DNA from: Cricetomys ansorgei | Lineage: Eukaryota; Chordata; Mammalia; Rodentia; Nesomyidae | Length of the DNA: 64,000 bases | Reading direction: 5' to 3' | Assembly (NCBI GenBank): GCA_026225945.1 | Contig: JAMJFZ010000692.1 | Location: 1 to 64,000 of the forward strand | Part shown: piece by piece, positions 61,040-64,000 of the stretch | Layout of the letters: each line of letters starts with the position of its first letter | Numbering within the stretch: position 1 is the first letter of the stretch | Made by a program: the position numbers and the translations under genes | The notes under the pieces: generated by a model | Databases searched by the model: none | What the model was told of the DNA's origin: nothing | The model's input: only the letters and a program-made list of their open reading frames with translations

Positions 61040-62046
61040 GTGACCAGGTCCTTTCCAAATTCTTCTTTTGGTAGACATATCAAACATGTGGGGCCAGGAA
61101 ATGACACTCCGCTTTCAGAATTCTTTCTTCTTAGATTTTCAGAGAATCAACCTATAGTTCATCCACTCATATTTGGACGTTTCCTCTCCATGTACATAGT
61201 GACTGTCTTTGGCAACCTGCTCATCATCATGGCCATCACTGTAGACTCCCACCTGCACACTCCCATGTACATCTTCCTCTCCAACCTGTCCTTTGTGGCA
61301 TCTGCTTCACCTCCACCACGGTCCCTCAGATGATGGTGAACATACAGACACAGAGCAAGGTCATCAACTGTGCAGGCTGCATCACCCAGATGTATTTCTT
61401 ACTGCTCCTTTCAGGGTTGGACATCTTTCTGCTCACCGTGATGGCCTATGACCGCTATGTGGCCATCTGTCACCCCCTGCATTACATGGTCATCATGAAC
61501 ACAAGACGCTGTGGACTGCTGATTATGGCATGCTGGATCATAGGTGTCCTGAATTCCCTGTTACACAGCTTCTTGGTGCTACGGCTATCATTCTGCACAA
61601 ATTTGGAAATCCCTCACTTTTTCTGTGAACTTAATCAGGTGGTACACAATGCCTGCTCTGACACCTTTCCTAATGACATGGTGATTTACATTACAGCCAT
61701 GCTACTGGCTGTGGGCCCCCTCTCTGGCATCCTCTACTCTTACTCCAAGATTGTGTCCTCCATCTGTGCAATCTCCACGGCTCAGGGGAAGTACAAGGCG
61801 TTTTCCACCTGTGCATCTCACCTCTCGGTTGTCTCCTTATTTTATTGCACCCTCCTGGGAGTGTACCTCAGTTCCGCTGTGACCCAGAACCCACAAGCCA
61901 CTGCAACCGCTTCTTTGATGTACACCGTGGTCACCCCACTGCTGAACCCCTTCATCTATAGTCTAAGGAACAAGGACATAAAGACAGCTCTGAGAATCCT
62001 GCTGGGAAGTATAACTAGAAGAAGACCAATGGATTCACCCTCATAA
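61040..62046 (+). pseudogene. Olfactory receptor pseudogene (family 7-like), one frameshift
   Basis: A single-exon class II OR, nearly intact. The first frame (61040-61333) covers the N-terminus with [13 protein letters not shown] (an N-glycosylation site), TM1 and TM2. One base is missing near 61299 ('gtggcatctgc' against 'gtggacatctgc' in the 5' copy). From there the true frame continues through [57 protein letters not shown] and NPFIYSLRN to the TAA at 62044-62046. The family start is usually just before PGND; here that codon is GTG (61088-61090), and the ATG at 61040 would add 16 odd residues. The start may therefore also be lost. No other break is seen. Confidence 0.94.
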
Positions 62047-62633
62047 AGCGTCTGCTTTTGTCGTAGCCAGTGATTTGTTTTGTCTGTTGCAGTCCATTGA
62101 TTGGATTGAATGACACAGGTTTAATCATTTATCTCCTGCAGTTGCTCTGTCCTGTACAGCTTTCTCACACAGTCGAAGTTCTTCTTGTGTGTGTTCTGGC
62201 GTCTGTAACCCATTGTCATCTCCTCCTTTCCCCTGTTCATTCCCATCATTGGATCGGAAACCTCTGTTAACTGCTGTGTTGTTCAGAGAATTACTGGAAC
62301 TTCTGAGGATTTATTTATCTTGGAAAATATATGTTGATTTTTTTTCTTTTGCTAAAGAAATATTCCTAAGTTGTGATTCCCCAGTGGAAACAATTGCATT
62401 TAGCAAATGAGGTAGATACATAATATGCCTAATTTATAGCATCAGAAAATGTGACTTCCCTCCCTCCAGACTCAGAAAACATTACAGAAGAGGGAGTAGA
62501 AAGTAATTAAAAAAAAAAACAGAGGTTTCAGGAACCACTTGGAAACTTGTCTCCCGGAATAAAATAACTGTTAGGATCATGGACTCGCAGTTACTGTAGT
62601 TGCCTGTATAAGACCTGTATAAGATAAAGCCGG

Positions 62634-62790
62634 TAGCCGGGTGGTGGTGCAGGCCCTTAATCCCAGCACTTGGGAGGCAGAGACAGGCGGATCTCTGTCA
62701 TTTCAAGGCCAGGCTGATCTACAGTGTGAGTTCCGGGACAGGCAGAGTTACAACAGAGAAAACTTGTCTCAAAAACACCACACAAAAAAG
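62634..62790 (+). repeat. B1 SINE
   Basis: The duplicate of the B1 at 1471-1625, in the same position behind the OR. Confidence 0.9.
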
Positions 62791-63120
62791 AGATCTAGCC
62801 AGTCAATATTCCAGCATGCTGTCAGAAAAGGTTTACAAGGTCCTCCTTCTAGAGGAGGGGCAATCAGTAGTTAATGGCTGCAAGTGGAAGAAGGGATTAT
62901 TCCTGTTTGGAAGCTTGTTCCCTGGTCCAGTGCATGGCCCCTCATACACATACATATCAACAGCACTAATAAGGCTGAGTCATTTACAAAACATAGGAGA
63001 CATATATTTTGGGGGGACACAATAAGGGGGTACGATAAGTTAGAGAGGGGAAGAATGTGTATGCGATCAAAATGTCCAGTGTAAATAAACTTAAAGAAAA
63101 AGTAAAAATATAAAAACCCA
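62791..63120 (+). repeat. L1 3'-end-like fragment
   Basis: The duplicate of 1627-1970, ending in an A-rich tail near 63110. Confidence 0.5.
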
Positions 63121-63159
63121 GCTAGTTATTCATATGCTCCTTCATCGTCGCTCAGTTTT

Positions 63160-63425
63160 ATTTCTTTTTAAAACACAAAATTCACTGAGTGGCCCAGGCT
63201 GACCTATAACTCCTGAACATCCTTCCTCTACCTCCAAGTCCTGGAATTTCTGTCTCCGTCTTTCCTCCTGGACTCTCTCCCTTCTTTTGATTTGTTCCTT
63301 TTGTTTCTTCTTTTTTTCCACCTCCCTCCCTCCTCCCCTTGGCTCTTTCTTTACTCCTTTCCTTCTGAGAACCGAACCGAGGGATTTGCACACATGAGGC
63401 ACATGCTCTCTGCTGACAGATACAA
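63160..63425 (-). repeat. Antisense B1/ID-like SINE with polypyrimidine tract
   Basis: The duplicate of 2010-2265, with the same antisense B1 right half, C/T-rich middle and ID-like complement. Confidence 0.5.
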
Positions 63426-63811
63426 TTAATTCCTTGGTATGATTTTATTTCACACCTTACCTTCTCGTTGTATTTATGCATTCCTTAATTACAAATGTCT
63501 TCTCCACTGGGAGTTTGGTTTTGTTTTCCTCACTAAGATCCCTTAGCAAATGCAGAGTACGTGATGAATACTGTAGTTACTGAAAAATCTACTTCAACTC
63601 GAGTTTGCATGGAGAGAAATAGTTGAATACACAGATTGGCTTGATATGGGCTTATATGAGGTCAGAATGAATCTCTAGAAAATGCACCTATATTTGTACC
63701 TGAAAAAAAAGGAAAGGGTTCAGATAAGAGGGAAATTAACTGTCTCTGGGAAGTGGCTTAGGGTGAAAGAGAACCTGAGCATGTTCTAATGAGCAAATGC
63801 ATTTCTACCAG

Positions 63812-64000
63812 GTATGGATCAGTGTGTGAAGTGTCCAGAAAGTCACTATGCAAACACAGAGAAGAACCACTGCCTCCAGAAATCTGTGACATTTCTGACC
63901 TACAGTAACCCCTTAGGGAAGGCTCTCTCGTCCATGTCTCTGGGATTCTCCTCCCTCACCATGGTTGTGCTCATGATTTTTCTGAGGCACAGAGACACGC
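63812..64000 (+). pseudogene. Isolated V2R exon 6 'E', cut by the right edge
   Basis: The acceptor 'tttctaccag' ends at 63811. The exon begins MDQCVKCPESHYAN and is open through TM1 to RHRDT at the window end. It matches C best ('aaatctgtgacatttctg', 'accatggttgtg'), with one change DP to NP before TM1. Only about 160 bases of intron-5 homology precede it; left of about 63652 the sequence belongs to the OR 3' block, so exon 5 (expected about 610 bases upstream) is missing. Hence probably an orphan exon like A, although the rest of the exon is not visible. Confidence 0.8.

Overview
This window is rodent genomic DNA (probably murid, mouse- or rat-like). It carries part of a vomeronasal type-2 receptor (V2R/Vmn2r, class C GPCR) cluster bordered by family-7-type olfactory receptor (OR) pseudogenes. 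The host assignment rests on the V2R family itself, B1, B3 and B1/ID-like SINEs, and old rodent L1 3' ends. From memory, the V2R subfamily resembles receptors that lie beside family-7 ORs in mouse and rat, but no locus name can be fixed from sequence alone.

Layout, left to right: a 5'-cut OR pseudogene (1-876) with its repeat-rich 3' flank; old retroviral LTR remnants (about 2.5-4.8 kb); an isolated, frameshifted V2R seven-transmembrane exon 'A' (5882-6803) followed by an antisense L1; V2R gene 'B' (9023-21640), six exons with two 1-bp deletions in exon 3; two opposed L1 fragments (21.66-25.0 kb); V2R gene 'C' (27020-39702), six exons with every frame and splice site intact and a predicted 868-aa receptor; V2R gene 'D' (42143-54769), a roughly 15.09-kb tandem copy of C with a nonsense codon in exon 3 and a 1-bp insertion in exon 6; about 6 kb of non-genic sequence; an OR pseudogene with one 1-bp deletion (61040-62046); and the start of another isolated V2R exon 6 'E' (63812 to the right edge). 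All genes are on the + strand.

C is the only complete receptor candidate. It has a signal peptide, a bilobed Venus-flytrap ligand-binding domain (exons 1-4), a cysteine-rich linker (exons 4-6) and a 7TM domain (exon 6). B and D keep the same exon sizes (215/292/804/228/124/about 923 bp) and splice phases (2, 0, 0, 0, 1) apart from their lesions. Intron 1 (about 7 kb) of B, C and D holds the same antisense L1 3' UTR and the same sense-orientation LTR-like block, so those insertions predate the duplications.

No wholly new system is evident. The most informative signals are evolutionary: the C-D tandem duplication with a nearly identical core, patchwork similarity between B and D in exons 1 and 6 that suggests gene conversion, an L1 shared behind exon 6 of A and B but absent from C and D, and the two window ends being paralogous copies of the same OR-plus-V2R-exon-6 junction.
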